From NCBI GenBank assembly GCA_004154925.1, contig QJNS01000277.1, forward strand, positions 34,169-98,168: a stretch of DNA of 64,000 bases, in the 5' to 3' direction. Shown piece after piece: positions 1 through 13,066 of the stretch. Source of the stretch: Monosporascus cannonballus (lineage: Eukaryota > Ascomycota > Sordariomycetes > Xylariales). How positions within the stretch are numbered: position 1 is the stretch's first letter; every line of letters starts with the position of its first letter. A program made the translations under genes and the position numbers. A model generated the notes under the pieces. It did no database searches. It was not told the DNA's origin and was given only the letters and a program-made list of their open reading frames with translations.

Positions 1-1023
1 GAGACGGTAATCGAGGAGCATCCAGGTAAGTCCACCCATCGAGGCCGCGAGGTGGGTCGTGACGAGAGACATGACGGCGCGGATGTTGGCGCCCAGAGCA
101 GAGCCACCGTTGAAGCCGAACCAGCCAACCCAGAGGAGCACAGTACCGAGAACGACAAAGGTTACGTTGTGAGGTCGGTAAGGCAGACCGGCAGATTTGG
201 CGTAGCCGGTACGCTTACCAAGCATAAGCGACATGGCGAGGGCAGCGGCACCGGACGAGATGTGGACAGGAGTACCGCCGGCGTAGTCGAGACCGCCCAT
301 CTGGAAAGACCAGCCGTTGGCGTTCCAGGTCCAGTATGCGATAGGATCGTAGACGACGGTTGCCCAGACAAAGATGAAGACGATGCAGGGGAGGATGCGC
401 ATGCGGTCGACGGCAGCGCCAATGGCGAGGGCCGGACTGTGCTGTTCGTCAGCGAGGGTTGAGCAGGCTCAAACGGTGGACTTATTCCCCACTCACGTGA
501 TAGCCGCGAACATGCCCTGATATAGACAGAACAAGATATCGGGGACGTTGGAGCTGCCTACTGAAGGCTGGGCGAGGGCCTTCATCAACCCGAAGTTGGA
601 CAGGTCACCGAGGAAGGGACCGGCGTTCTCGTTGTGGGTGAAGGTCAAGCTGTAACCCCAGAAGAACCATTGGAATTGGACGACGGCGACTGATACCAGG
701 GACAGCATGATGAGCGAGAGTGCCGACTTTCGTCGAGCAAGACCGGAATAGAAGAAACCAACACCGGGGATCATGAGAAGCACCAGAGCCGAACAGGTCA
801 TGATCCAGGCCAAGTGACCACTCTATAAAACAGACCCAATTGTTAGCAAGGTTCAGATATCCAAGGCGACCGTCATCGACATCGACATCCCAAGCCCATG
901 AAGCTGTAGTATCATGTATAGGCATCATACCTCGTAGAAGACGTTCAGGTCCTCGACACCGGAGGAGTAGCCGGGATCGGCCGCCCCTTCGGTGCCATTG
1001 TACGTGAGGGCGTACAAAGACAT
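1..1023 (-). CDS. Ammonium transporter (MEP/AMT family), 3' end beyond the window
   Basis: This plasma-membrane channel protein takes up ammonium. Three exons are visible on the minus strand: 1023-931, 822-497 and 436 to the window edge. Introns are 930-823 (GTATGA...TTATAG) and 496-437 (GTGAGT...CACAG), and the phases join correctly. Exon 1 encodes a short extracellular N-terminus starting MSLYALTYNG. Exon 2 holds the first membrane segments with the family signature GVGFFYSGLARRKSALS. Exon 3 carries DYAGGTPVHISSGAAAL, containing the conserved Asp and the first pore-lining His of AMT proteins, followed by GWFGFNGGSALGAN. The C-terminal half and the regulatory tail lie outside. Fungal MEP genes are normally under nitrogen-catabolite (GATA factor) control; I did not establish a control region here. 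Family identity is very secure; which paralogue (high or low affinity) cannot be told. Confidence 0.96.
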
Positions 1024-4000
1024 GTTAACCGAGGCGCTATCGGTTTGCCGGGCCCTACCAATATGGGATACGGACTGGTGAGCGGTTGCTGTCTTAGGCC
1101 AAGACTATTGCAGGGACTGCTTTTGCCGCCCAAAAAGACTGTAAGACACGAGTCTAGAGGTGTCGTTTATTACTGATGGGGAAGAGTGAGACAGAAAAAG
1201 AAGGAAAGAACGGCGGAATCGTCACAGAGGATGGCCGGGGGGGGGTGAGGTAGGATAAATACATGTGTGATACGACACGAGGAGGTCCTGGACCAACATC
1301 CGCTTCTTCTGCAGAAAACCTCAGCTCCCTACCCAGCAAATGGGCGGTATGGACGAGAGATATGATAATAGGCGGGACAGGCACATGCAGGAGATTGATA
1401 CCAAGACGAACCTCGTTTTTGGGACACTTCAAATGCATACGTAGGTACAGGGGTGCAAACGGTAATCACGTCGATGGCTCTCGTGGGGGCGTTGTGGGCC
1501 TGGATCGACCACTGGCATTAGGCTTGTTCAGTAGCAGCGGCCACATATGGGTACCTAACAGAGTACGGGTTGAGCCACAGAATCTGCATAAAAATATTCA
1601 GGTTACTTTTAACGCTACCGCAAGGCCCGCCGATACTGTTATGATTACGATCGAGATCCGTAGTAGTACACAAGCAACGGCAGCATTGGGGAGGCGGCTT
1701 TCGTAATTATTCCAGCATCAGCCCAGATGTCTCGAACTAATTGGAGATTTGCAGCCTTGTAATATATTGCATAAACTGTCGCTGCCGGCCACAGCATAAG
1801 TTACACATATATAAAGTTAGTCAAACTTTAAATTTCCAAGTCGAAGACCGCCTTAGCGCGTGGAGCACCGATAGGGACGGAAACAGCAGGACCGGGAATC
1901 TCCAGCTTTGTAAGGCCTCTAGGATGGGATATACATACCTCTTGACCTCTGATCCCTGGGGCTTCATATTACACACTAAATACCCCTCTACCGCACTGAT
2001 ATGAGGTGTAGGTAGACGATGACAGCTTAGCGAACGCCGCAAAACACTTTGGGAGTAATTGATGTCACATAGCGTTGCACGGCACGCCCGGTTCTGCAAC
2101 GTCCCAACCCCAACTTGTGTTACCGTCATACGTTGAACAGGTAATGCGCAGTGAAACCTACCCAGAGTAATCTGACCGCCGGGAGGGCAGACAAGGTGAT
2201 ACGGTGGCTAGAGTGCCTATGCGTTACGGTGGACCCCATGGATGCAGGACGAGAATGCAGTAAGAAGAGGAGGCGCTGCCGGGGCGGTGTTAGCTGAAGT
2301 CCCTCGACCGACGGGGCGGTATTCAGTTCAGCTTGTACAACTCCCGGGCGGGATGTGGGCTGCGACGCAGATAGTATATTGCCCCCCTAACACCCACCAA
2401 ACACGCGATACTAGTGTACCGGACTATTTTACCATACCAGCCAAGTTCGTCTATCTCGTAGACAAGAACGTGGGCATGTCGGATGGGCAAACCGGAAACT
2501 GCTATACTTCCAGATAAAAGCCGCAGTCGGACCTGCATGTGAAGTCAAGACTTTGGGGCCCGAATGGGCTCTTCTTGCTTTTTTTGTCGCATAACGTTCC
2601 GGTTACACCACCAGTCTGAGATGCAGAAAAGCTCCGCCGTGAGACGTTTAACCGTCGCAAACAATACCAGGAAAGCCACGTATACCTTTAAGACGTACTT
2701 CGTTGTTCTTGCAGGATGCCTGGAGGATGATCTGAGATATCCAAATCGGACTCGCAGGACTCGCCAAGTCAGCAGGTGGTTCAGCTAATGACATGAGGCC
2801 GTCTTCCGCATCAGATACTAACTATTAACTCTGGAAAGCGCTAGGGAGAATTATCGGGTGAATCAGTTCTAGTCGCCAAGTGATAGCGGCGTTCAGTTTT
2901 GCTAAGAAGATTCTGTAAGTTATCGTCAAGCTCAACTCCAGATAGGGTAGCTGAGGGAGTATAATCAAATCAATGTTTAACGGCCGGAGCCTACCTGAGC
3001 TGTGGCTGTTACCAAGAGGTCGTAGACTCGGCTTCCCGGACTCTAGTCGTAGAACTACTGCATGATATCCAGAGATTTCCCGATAGTGATAAGGCGCTAT
3101 TTCGCATTATCCCTATTATCATTCGATTAAAGTTTGGACTATCTTGATATCAAGTTTTATGAACTTTAAGCAGTAACAGAAATATTTATCGCCTGGCGAT
3201 GGTCGTTACCGACAGCTCGGTTCTTTCTGTCTGCTGATGGGTCCGTTTTACGGTAGCGCGATGCAGTAAGTGCTTCGTAGCTGTGGGCACTAAGGAGAAG
3301 TGCGATCGTCAGGGTAGATCCCTACCTCGCGTTGCCCCATGTCCCCTAACTCCCATTTCTTGGCTTTCATTCAGCGATTCCCTTGCGTGTGTCCGAAATT
3401 AGAAACGGTCAAGGCAAGGAAGGCAATGAAGCCATACCCACTCTGCAAACAGACAACAAACGACAAACGAAACATGTTGACCCCTTACATTGAATCAACA
3501 AGAGACACCGCTCTTCTCAAGCCTTATATGTAAGCTACAACACAGCTATGCATACGTAGTATGCTTCGATTCAGAAAACAGCTGGGAAACGTTCTGTGCC
3601 CGCTATCGCCTATCTCTATCTGATTGATCTACCACGGAGCCGCCAAGTCGCGCCAAGCATCGGCCCTTGTCCGCCCAGAGATAAGGGAACCAGCTAACCA
3701 ATAGCACAGAGGCTTTTCTCAGCCAACCACGACCCCCGACTGCCTGTGTCGTAAAGTATCTCCATCCCCCCAGGCACATATCAAGACCACGATTATCATG
3801 GTATGAGCCACGATGACGCCCACGCGCAAACACGCGACACTAGGAGTTGACTTCCCAAGCCTAATAAGCGATCTGTATGGCTGATCGCGAATGGGCTTCG
3901 TAATCACGTCTAACAGTACTTAGACTGCCCAGTCTCGGCTCGTTCTCAAACAGCAAGGCGTGCTCTTGAAATCAACAGCTTACAGGAGTGCCCAGTAAAA

Positions 4001-6413
4001 GAGAGCTATCGTCTCATTTCTTGAATTACATCCTGCCAGCCGAGCAAGAAGCCAGCCCGCGTATGCTTCTCAGGGGTCCCGGTCGCGACGGGATAATATC
4101 CCCTAATCACCATGCCACATCAGGAATACGTAGCGAGTTCGGCCATCAACATTTGGCTTGCTCTTATTTACCGACCTCGAATCAACGCCCTTGTACTAAC
4201 CAACTAGCAGTTGGGTTGTCAGATAAGCTAGTGCGCGGCTCGGTCGTCTCGCTAGCTCCCGATTTCATGCGACGGTCAAGCAGCCGCCCGCGAACGTCTA
4301 TGATATCATGAAAGCTACTCGCCCGCGTCTACCCCTTCGGTCAGGCATACGACTCTGGCCATGCTCTGTGTCATCAATGCGGCTCCGGCGGCGATTGGTC
4401 TGGACTAACTTCGTTGCCACACGCGCCCATTATGATCTCCCATGCGTAAAACTGTTGCAGCGAAGCCTTCTGGAAGTCTGCCTGACTCGGCCAGCGATGC
4501 GCGTGCCTCGTCAGCCTCATTTGGGTTTATCTTTGCCAATCAGATGTCTACCCCATGAGACGACAGTATTCAGCTCCGCGCTGCTTGATTGACCAGGTGC
4601 TTCATACCTGTGCGCTGCCGCTTTGCGCCCTCTCCAGATTAGCCCGTCCTGGTATCCTGCTTATCGTGGTGGTGCTTGCGAGACTTCCGACCTCCGACCG
4701 GAGATGTCTCCGTCGCTGATATGTGATTACGGAGTTGCCCCTTTGTCGATGCACTGAACTGGATATTCCGGCGACTGGACGTAAATGGCAAAATACCGAC
4801 GTGAAGGAAGGCAGGTAACCCGGGCGGATTGCCCACGGAAGTGCGCCAGCGGAACTACAGTACGCGGACTAGGTTCCGCGGGGGGGGGGGAGCAGCAATG
4901 CAACGTCTGCCACAGATCTTACTCCCGCCAATGGGCCAATTTCCGAACCGGCCGTTCCTCTTTTCAGGTGTATGGCGTTCGATGGTCCCTACATGCACTG
5001 AATTGAACCTCTTCTCCCGAGTCGCTTTCCGCGGCTGACTCCACCATATAACGCAGGAGTAATAACTGGCGTTTGCTACTGCCAGGGGCATGGCAGCTGC
5101 CTATTTCAGCTGTGCCTCATGTCCTGGCGTTGCAGTGACAACCGGCTGACCGTCGCTCGCATTTCAAATGGCACCTCCGGCGGGATGTAGACGGATCGGG
5201 ACGGTGGTGCCTCTGGGGTGTGCGGTGGAATGGATCTAGACCTATCTATATATGTAGAACTATACACTGAGAGTAATATATGCAATGGTACCAAGGACAG
5301 GGGTCGGTTTTAGGAAACTCTCCTTTCTTCCCCTCACAGTCCTACTACCCTGCCTGTATTAGTACGTTCATGATAATACCTATAAATATTAAAGGAGAGG
5401 GGAAAAGAAAAAGAAAAAGGAAATAAAAAGGGGTCCGGTAAAGTAACGGACGGAGGATTACCTGGGGGTAGGTACCTGCCTGCGTGCAGGTCTCGAAACG
5501 AGACATGCTGTCTCCAAAATCCAATGGGCGGCCGGCACATATCCGGTCTAAACGTCGCGTCCAGCATCTACCGTACATATCTGCACGACATTGTATGCTT
5601 CTCCTACCTTCTCCGGGGGCATGATCTTCCAAAGCCAATGCAGTTGGATATGCAGGTAACCTACATATAACCCGTCGCCAAAATGGAGAGAAGGGGGGAG
5701 GGAATGCCGTAGCACCGAACCCGGCCGGCACGCGGCTATCTATCTACCAGACGTCTTCGCGACAGGGAGTCAGTTGTCATCTCGACTTTTATGTACCTGC
5801 GGAGAGGCGCTCTTAAGACAGGATTTGAAACTCGACCTGTATGAGCAGGATGGTGCGGCCATTCAAGGCGTATGCCCCGAATAACCTGCACTACTTCTCT
5901 CACTTATACTTACATAAGTTAGTAGAGATAGAGAGAGACGGAACACAGAGCAAATCGCCATCGTATACCCATGCTAAGCCATGTAGCGTTTAGGGAGTTA
6001 GATGCACGTAATTAATGTATGGTAGATGAGGACCGGGGAGATCGCCGATAGTTGAGTACATAGTAAATAAACTCCCATCAACCATCAGGTTAGGATCACC
6101 GTTGCACCATAAACGAATAAGAAGTATGGAGTCGAATTAACTATTACTACCGACTCCTCCAACTAGGCGAGCTCCTCAGTCCCGCCACTGGCATAAGCAC
6201 ATCCACAAACTAGTCTCCCTAACCGCCGACTATAACCGTACCTCGTAAACTCATGACCCGCAGCCCGCGAGGGCTATTCATTCACCCATCCATACGGCAT
6301 CCATCCGCCTTGTATACGTATACACTCAATGAGAAGAATGAACGTTCCTTAGTGTCCTCCTTGGAGCCGAGGCCCACGAAGCATATCCGCCCACCCCAGC
6401 ACCCGGCCCTCAC
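1024..6413. other. 5.4 kb with no recognisable gene
   Basis: Only short ORFs (about 140 codons or fewer) occur here, and none shows a family motif, good intron structure or signal peptide. Visible local features are an 11-base G run at about 4880-4890 and a purine-rich tract at about 5393-5431. The first few hundred bases next to 1023 should hold the promoter of the ammonium transporter. Confidence 0.6.
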
Positions 6414-9400
6414 TCAGACTTCTGTGTCGAAGCCGCCGCCGCCCTTCTCGTCCGAGTGCTTGAATAAACCGGACACGTTGCCTTTGAGGCGGCCGAGCTT
6501 GCCGCCGAGGTGGTCGGCCTGGCGGGCAACGCGCCACTGCATGACGCCGCGGTGCTTGCGATGCAGCTGCTTGTGATGGTCTTTGTAGTCACGGATCTGG
6601 TCCCGCGTGCGGCGACGCCCGTCGTCAGCGTTGTTGTGCCCCGGCGCCACCACTGAGCTCGCCGCGTGTGTTGTGCCCTCGATCGGGTTGCGCAGGATCT
6701 CGCGTGCCTTGTCGCGCACCTTGCGGAGGCCGCCCGACGGCGAGACGTCCTCCGAGTCCGAATCGCTTTCGGATGACGAGGATGTGTCCGAGTCGTAGTC
6801 GCTATTATTGTTGTGGTCGTCATTCGTGTGGACGCGAAGTTTCTTTCGCGTTTCCTCGTCGTCCTCTCCATTACTACCAGTGGCCGTCGCGCCTTCCTCG
6901 TTGTGCTCCTCGTGCAGGTTGGAATCGCCAGCGCCGTCGCCATCGAGCTTCTCATCCGTGATCGTATCCAAGCACTCCATGACGTTGCGCATGTCGATGT
7001 TCCCAGAGTGCGCCGCGTAGCCCTTGTGATAGCCAGATAGGCCGCGCCAGAACTTAACTTCTACCTCGACTTCACCGAGGGGCTCTTCGTTGTCTCCCGT
7101 GCCCGCGTATTCGCAGCACGTGGATGCTGTCTTGATGTTGTCCTTTCCGCCCTTCCACACCTTGAGCGTCTTCGTCTCGGCCTCCTCGTCCGTGAGATCC
7201 TGCAGCCATAGCACCGCGAACGCTTCGGTCCTGTCGGGTCCCACAACGGACTTGCGAAACTCGATGACCATGGGCGAGGAATAACGCTGGCGGACGGGCA
7301 GGAACACATCGTCAGGCCCGGACTTCCCTTTGTGCTGCCACTGTCCCTCGCTGTCTCCCGGCTTCATTTTGGTGCGCCCAAGGTTGGTTCGGATCTTGAT
7401 GCGGTGCTGGCTGAGTTCCTTGGGAAGTCCTCCATTGGCCTTGACGGGGCTTCGGATCTCGAGGGTCCCATAGTCCCAACCGAGGAGATTAGGGGGAAGC
7501 TTGAGGTCCACACTGCGCCAAACCATGCTGATGCGTACTCGTCCATATCCGATGCCTCCAGCCAACGGGTAGTTATCCATGACCTGACTTTTGTTGACGA
7601 AGATTTTCCCCAATGGGAGATAGACTATTCCGATCAAGGGATCGTCCTCCCCGTCCCGGGAGTCACGGACACTAACAATGACTTCGGCGGTGCGCCAATC
7701 CCGAATGAAGCGCTCAGTCCCTGCGTTGAAGAACGGCTTCGAGTTCTTCGGCTTCGTGCGCGATCGGAATACCTTCTTATGGTTGACGATGATAGTGCAA
7801 TAGCTGTCCGGTAGATCTTCACTCTGCTCGGCTTCATCTTCGTGGTCACCTGCGTCGCCTTTGTCCTCTTTCTGAAGTTTTTGGATCTCTAGGCCTGTGA
7901 TGTTATGGATTTTTATACTGAGGATGCCAGTGGGATACTCCTCGAGAGGGGGTGCCGATATGACCATCGAGTCTTCCAACTCCCTATAGTCCTGAGACTT
8001 TTGCTGGTGGAGCTCTTCGTCATCAGGGGACTTGTTTGCTTCCTGGAGCTTCCTCTCTGCAGCCTCGGAGACATGTTGCTTGAGCTGGTCCTTCGTCTTG
8101 ATGTCGTCGTTGACGGTTTGCTGTTCGAGCTGCTTCTCAGCAATCCTCGTCTTTGCGAAGTAGCCTACTGCCCATTGCAAAGTGCCGGGCATTTTCTCGT
8201 CCGGATCTTGGCCGGTGAAGCGGTCTTCACGGTCTTGAACCTTGTTGTTGGTTTCGGGATTCTTCATAAGAGACTTGAGATCGACCTCGACGCGGCCCAG
8301 GTCATCATCAGCAGTCCACTTGTCGGAGTCCCATAATTGAAGGCGCACTTTCTCCTCTGCGTCAATCTCTTCTTTCGTGACAAGAATGCTTACGTATTCG
8401 TGCCAACTGGGGATATCCTGCTCCTTGATGATCCGAGTCGAAGCGACGGGTTTCCCAAACTTGCCCCATGATACCGAAACGTACGCATCGCTCGACCCAT
8501 TCATGGGACCAATTCCGCTGTCGCCTTGCTTAAAGCCCTCCGCCTTTTTTATGTATATCCAGAGAACACCGCAAGCTGTCGTGTCCTTCTTGTAGTCTTC
8601 GCCTACGAGCATATCCTTCAAATTGAGAGTTAAGCTCTTAGGAGCGACGTACTCGGCTAAGGCGGCATCGATGGCGGATTGCACAAACGAAGAGATGAGG
8701 GGCACGTCCATTAGGTTCAAGCCATGCTTTGACAAGGGCACGCAGGACAAGCTGCACTTTGGTTGGCCAAGAAAGGTCAGAGTGCAGAGAGAAATGAAGG
8801 GGGGATCGGGTGTGAGCTGCAACCGAAGACGAGTAGTCAATATAAGACCTCGAAGCTCGACCCAGACGGGTACCGCTATGCCGCCGGGTAGGTAAAACTT
8901 AATGTAGAGATGAGCGTTCTTCGCTTTCGCCTGGATGGATTTTCCGGTCGATCGGCTTCGATAGGCGAGCGTGAGTTCAAGGTTGATAAAATCACCTTCT
9001 TCCGCTTCCATACCCTCATTTATTACCGTTTGTTCTTGTTCTTCCTGCTTCGTGCCTGTGCCCTCGTTCTCCTGCTGCGGGCCACCCCCCGCATCACCAT
9101 TCCCGTCTCCATCGCTGTCACCGTGGGAATTTTCAAGGTTGTTACGATCGCTCTGCTTCTTTTCCTCGGCGTCCTCCAGTTCGCCATCCCACTTAACAGA
9201 CCGACTTGCAGCACCTGTCGGGAGCCACCTAACACCGAGAATGCGAAACGACTCACTTCCCTGCCCAATGTCATCCACGCTCACCATCTTGACGACCTTG
9301 GGTAGGGATGCCTGCATGACATCTTCGATCATGTCGACAAGGGATGCGAACATCTCGGGATTGACGAGGGGCCAAATGGCCGACAGAAGGCTGTTGAGCC

Positions 9401-10450
9401 ACTGGACCGACTCAGGCAGCTCTTCGTTGTCCTCGATCATAGCCTCCTCTTCGCGCCTTGAAGAGTCCCAGAGTTCATCGTCGAATATCTCGGCAGACTT
9501 CTTATTCACCCAGTTGCTGATCCCAAAGGCGATGGCACCCCCTAACAGTAAGAATAGAACCGTATTGGCTAGTGTGGACCAATACGGCAGAGGAAGCCTT
9601 CCTTTATTGTCTGGCGAGGCGACGGATTCTCGACTACCGAAGAGAGCGGGAAGAAGAAGATTGTGGCAAGAAAGCTCATGGCGCCAAATCCGGCATATAT
9701 GGCCTTCTGATAGATAGCTTCTAGTTCTTGCTTCGTGTCATCGAAGTCAGGTGGCGGGAAGACCCTTTGCATCCCGTTTGCCACCCTTTGGGACTTTCTC
9801 TTCTCGATGTTTAGCTCTTCCTCTGGCTTGGAGGCACCCTGCGGCCCAGTCCACGTGCTGGGATGGTCTCCAGGCTGGGCCACATTTTCCGCTACGCCTT
9901 TGAGATCTTTGTCGGTCTGGTCGTGAATGACGATAGGGAGGTGGGTAACCGGGTCCGTCACCTCGCGCCCCTTTCCTTGCCGTTTAGACTTCTTCATGAC
10001 TTTTCGCTTCTGCTTGGGATCGACGGCTCCAGCGGCGGCCTCGGTGGCCGACTTCTCTTCTCCGTCTTTGCCCTTCTTCCCATCTTGCTGTTCCTCACCT
10101 TCCCGCGTGGATTCTTCTCCCTGAGTTGCCTCCCCATCCGCGGATGACTGGTCGTAAGCATGTTGGGATGGATGGTCAGCAGAGTTGTGATTCGAAGAGG
10201 GATACGGTTCGTGGCCTGTCTCAGTGCCCTCCTCGTCCTTAAAAACAGCTTTCGCTTGGTGATACGCCCGCTTTGGTCTGGATTCATCCTCGGGTCCCCG
10301 TTGGGCCTGTTCCTCATCTTCCATCTGACCGTCCAGCTCCTTTCTATGCTGACGATAACCCTGAATCGTCGGAATTGGGTGCTTGCCGCTGTATGGATTC
10401 GTATGCCGCCGAGGTGCAGCATCCTGCTCGAAATCCCTGTCGTCTGACAT
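6414..10450 (-). CDS. Mug190-like SMP/C2-domain membrane protein (apparent frameshift)
   Basis: Resembles the Mug190/tricalbin type of lipid-transfer proteins that tether the ER to other membranes. The N-terminal reading frame (ATG at 10450, MSDDRDFEQD) is polar and charged, with a conserved-looking stretch DPVTHLPIVIHDQTDKDL, and ends in a hydrophobic segment (YAGFGAMSFLATIFFFPL, about 9690-9640). The second frame begins with another hydrophobic segment (LANTVLFLLLGGAIAFGI, about 9570-9517). An SMP-type lipid-binding region follows (about 9440-8600), then C2 domain 1 (about 8580-8250, VLWIYIKKAEGF), C2 domain 2 (about 7930-7580, GILSIKIHNITGL) and an acidic Asp/Ser-rich tail (about 6960-6740). 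The two frames overlap near 9640 and no GT-AG intron joins them in phase, so a 1- or 2-base indel is inferred at the CTCTCT-type run at 9641-9647. If that is a sequencing error the protein is about 1,340 residues. No introns are needed otherwise. Confidence 0.85.
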
Positions 10451-11378
10451 TGCGATTTCCAACAGTCTCGGCTGGTGTAGTAGTAAAAGATAACCAGAGA
10501 GGTTGCTGTGCGTAAATGAAGAAAACGATCGAGAAGTTAAAATGAGCGAAGTGCAGCAGAAATGAAAGCAATCAGCAGAGTCCAATACTTAGTAAGTCTG
10601 ACACGGAAACCTGTTATAGTCCGTCAAGAGGGTTATGAGACAGGTCAACCTGGTGATGATGCCATCATACACTGCAAAGGTAGGAGAATCCTTGTATGAC
10701 AGCGCATAACATGGCATCCGTCAACCGATCGTTCAGGCAGGATTACGAACTAGAATGACCAGAGAAGTGAGTAGAATTCAGGTACAGGGAGGTTGAGTCG
10801 TCCAAGACTTCCTGGTAACACTGGTGAATGAGGTCATACCCGTCATCCCGACTGTCTTGGCAGCGATCGGATCCACAAGTGGGGCTACTGTCGTGCTACA
10901 ATAAAGTGCCTAGTACCTAGGTAGGCATGCACGTAACCGTCGAGACGGGCAGGTTAGGAGCGGGGGCGGGGTTATAGCTAACTGTACTAAATTGAGCCCA
11001 GTCAGGTACATATAGCGTTTACGTACAGCCCACGCCCTGCGCCGAAGAGCCGAATACCTTCTCCTTCATTAATACCAGGTCTTCGATAATTAAATTGAGT
11101 TGTCACTGAAAGGGCACTGGAAAATAGAACAGGGAGCCAATTGAATCTGCGATGACGGAAAAGAGATTTCTGAAGCCAATCTCTAAAAATAGACAAGTTA
11201 CGCTAGATGTGAATCCTTTTCCAGCTGGAATTGGGTAGGAATGTTACAAACCTGAACTCCCAGTATTTCCAACATGGTCGAGAAAGCTTATTATGAGAAG
11301 CCATGCAGCTAAAGCGAGGGGATTGCTATATGAGACCAGATATTGACGGTCTAGACAACACTGGTCCATCAGCGGCGA
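10451..11378. other. Intergenic, nothing recognised
   Basis: No ORF of note. The part next to 10450 should hold the leader and promoter of the Mug190-like gene. The part next to 11379 is the 3' flank of the methyltransferase gene. Confidence 0.5.
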
Positions 11379-11975
11379 TTACATTGGTCGAAGCAGATAG
11401 CACCAGTGAAATACGCCTGGTTCATTTGGATTATTCTTGGGCGTCGGCACCTTAGCGGCAACTTCTACCTGAAAGGGCAGACGCTCGATCTCGAACCGCA
11501 AGGATGAGTAGCTCAGGGACACCCAGAACCCGCCGTCGACGAGGCGCTCCCTGATGCCGAGAGCCATCTGCAAGAGCGCTGATTCACCACCGCAAGATAC
11601 GGCATCGACGGTGCTTTTATCGACGACGAGATCGAATTTGCCGGGCAGGTCTTCGCAACCCAGTCGCGTCACGTCCGCCACTACGTACTTCGTCACTACG
11701 CCCCCAAACGCCTGCTTCTCCAGCGCTCGGCCCCGTTCGAGAGCCAGGGGCTCGTAATCGGCGTTCGTGATGTCTTGAAAACCCCTTCCGCGCAACTGGT
11801 TTTGGAGATCACTAGTCCCGGAACCCAGGTGAAGAATGCGTGCCGTCTTGCCGAGCCGTGCCAGGTACGGCTCGAGGATGGACGTGAAGGTCTCTGACGG
11901 CATCAACCACTCGAAGGAGGTCTCGGTGGTGAATCGTTCGTGCCAGTAGCTTTGTTTCTCAAAGTCAGCCGGCAT
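11379..11975 (-). CDS. Small SAM-dependent methyltransferase (METTL13/EEF1A-lysine-methyltransferase-like)
   Basis: Single-exon class I methyltransferase of about 198 residues. The start chosen is the internal Met at 11975 (MPADFEKQSYWHERF), because homologues of this type begin with a short Tyr-Trp-rich helix. An upstream in-frame Met at 12005 would add ten residues. Visible motifs are the SAM-binding glycine loop ILHLGSGTSDLQ, the acidic end of strand 2 (NADYEPLAL), the aspartate in VVADVTRL, and the post-strand-4 signature FDLVVDKSTVDAV. That last signature is characteristic of the group that methylates lysines of elongation factor 1A. The C-terminus (VFHWCYLLRPM) is complete. Substrate is inferred from family only; it could be another protein lysine methyltransferase. 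Confidence 0.85.
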   Translation of the reverse strand: MPADFEKQSYWHERFTTETSFEWLMPSETFTSILEPYLARLGKTARILHLGSGTSDLQNQLRGRGFQDITNADYEPLALERGRALEKQAFGGVVTKYVVADVTRLGCEDLPGKFDLVVDKSTVDAVSCGGESALLQMALGIRERLVDGGFWVSLSYSSLRFEIERLPFQVEVAAKVPTPKNNPNEPGVFHWCYLLRPM

Positions 11976-12573
11976 TTTCCAAACAGGAGTCAAAAAAACT
12001 GTCACGTTCGGGGGATTTTATGTATCTTCAGTATGTCAATCTCCTGACCGCACCACCTTGAGAGCAGAGAAGGTTTCACATTACGGCTCAGCCCAGGCTC
12101 CCTCCACAGAAAAAGTTGCACATTTTCCATCGCATGTGGACCTGCTGTAAAAACTTTGAAGCTACCCACAATTTACACTCACGATCCACCTCGACGGTCT
12201 GGTGGGACCAGAAAAAGCCATGATAAAACTGCCAGCCAATAAGGGGAGTCTAATTTCCCCATGAACAAAAAGCTTGCCGCGCATGTCACAACTTGCAAGT
12301 AGATACCTAGGTAAGTATAATTAAGATAAGAATAGAGTCAACAGTAGCAACAACTTCAACTCTATATCTAGCATCAAATTGTTCTGTAAACCTCGTTCGT
12401 ACACGCACCATCATGTTCCCTCGGTTATTTAACTGAACAGCAGCTCTGACAAGAAATTGTCGGAAATGTCAGTCGTCCGCACTAAAGAAAGTTTCTAAAG
12501 TCAAAGGCCGCTGTTGGAGAACTGGGATCACATCGTCTAGCGAGTTGTCCTAGCTGGGGAGGCATTCTGTTGT

Positions 12574-12760
12574 TGTGACAGTTAAGCTGATCGGTAGATA
12601 AGGTAACATAGAGCGTGAGAAGTGATAATTGTCTGGCTAGAATTGAGCTCCAGGGAGCGGTGGCTAAGAAGCTCTCTATATACTGTGGGCGCGCCGGAAT
12701 AAGGTTCTTCCGGGGTGCTGGGAGCTTGATGACTAACATAGATACCCCTATTCCACGACA
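12574..12760 (-). mobile_element. 187-bp solo LTR, copy 1 (target duplication GTTGT)
   Basis: On the minus strand the element begins TGTCGTGGAATAGG and ends AACTGTCACA, the TG...CA ends of an LTR. It is flanked by an exact 5-bp direct repeat, GTTGT at 12569-12573 and 12761-12765. A second copy of identical length lies at 51909-52095 in the other orientation and differs at only a handful of positions, mostly transitions. Both contain a TATATAG promoter-like box. No internal retroelement sequence is present, so this is a solo LTR left by recombination. Confidence 0.92.
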
Positions 12761-12822
12761 GTTGTCATAACACAATGCCTTGCTGGTGAACAGTGTCTTT
12801 CAACTATTCTTATGAGAGCGAA

Positions 12823-12829
12823 TATATAA
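12823..12829 (+). promoter_or_regulatory. TATA box candidate for the ORF at 13067
   Basis: TATATAA is followed by about 230 bases of CA- and CT-rich leader-like sequence (about 12860-13020) before the ATG at 13067. This is a typical layout for a fungal core promoter and leader, but it is suggestive only. Confidence 0.35.
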
Positions 12830-13066
12830 CTTCGCTAGTCGGCATGGCTAAGTTTAACCCCAACAGCAACAGCAACCACCAACGCCCACCACATAAGGTA
12901 CTCAAACTCGTCGAGCTAAGTGTCTAGTGTAAAAGCTCTCTTCGACTCTTCAACTTGTGCTGAAAACCCCAAGCACAACCTATCTGTTCTACTCCTAGAA
13001 CCCCTTCTACTGGCAGACTCGTTGGACACAATGTAGCCTTATTGCTCTAGCATATCAGCCCCTAGC

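Noticed and set aside
6410..6955. Long Arg/Thr-rich ORF overlapping the Mug190-like gene
   Set aside because: It is a shadow frame of the acidic Asp/Ser-rich tail of the real gene.
12482..12775. 97-codon ORF on the minus strand
   Set aside because: It lies mostly inside the 187-bp solo LTR, and the same open stretch recurs in the other copy. It is chance coding of the repeat.
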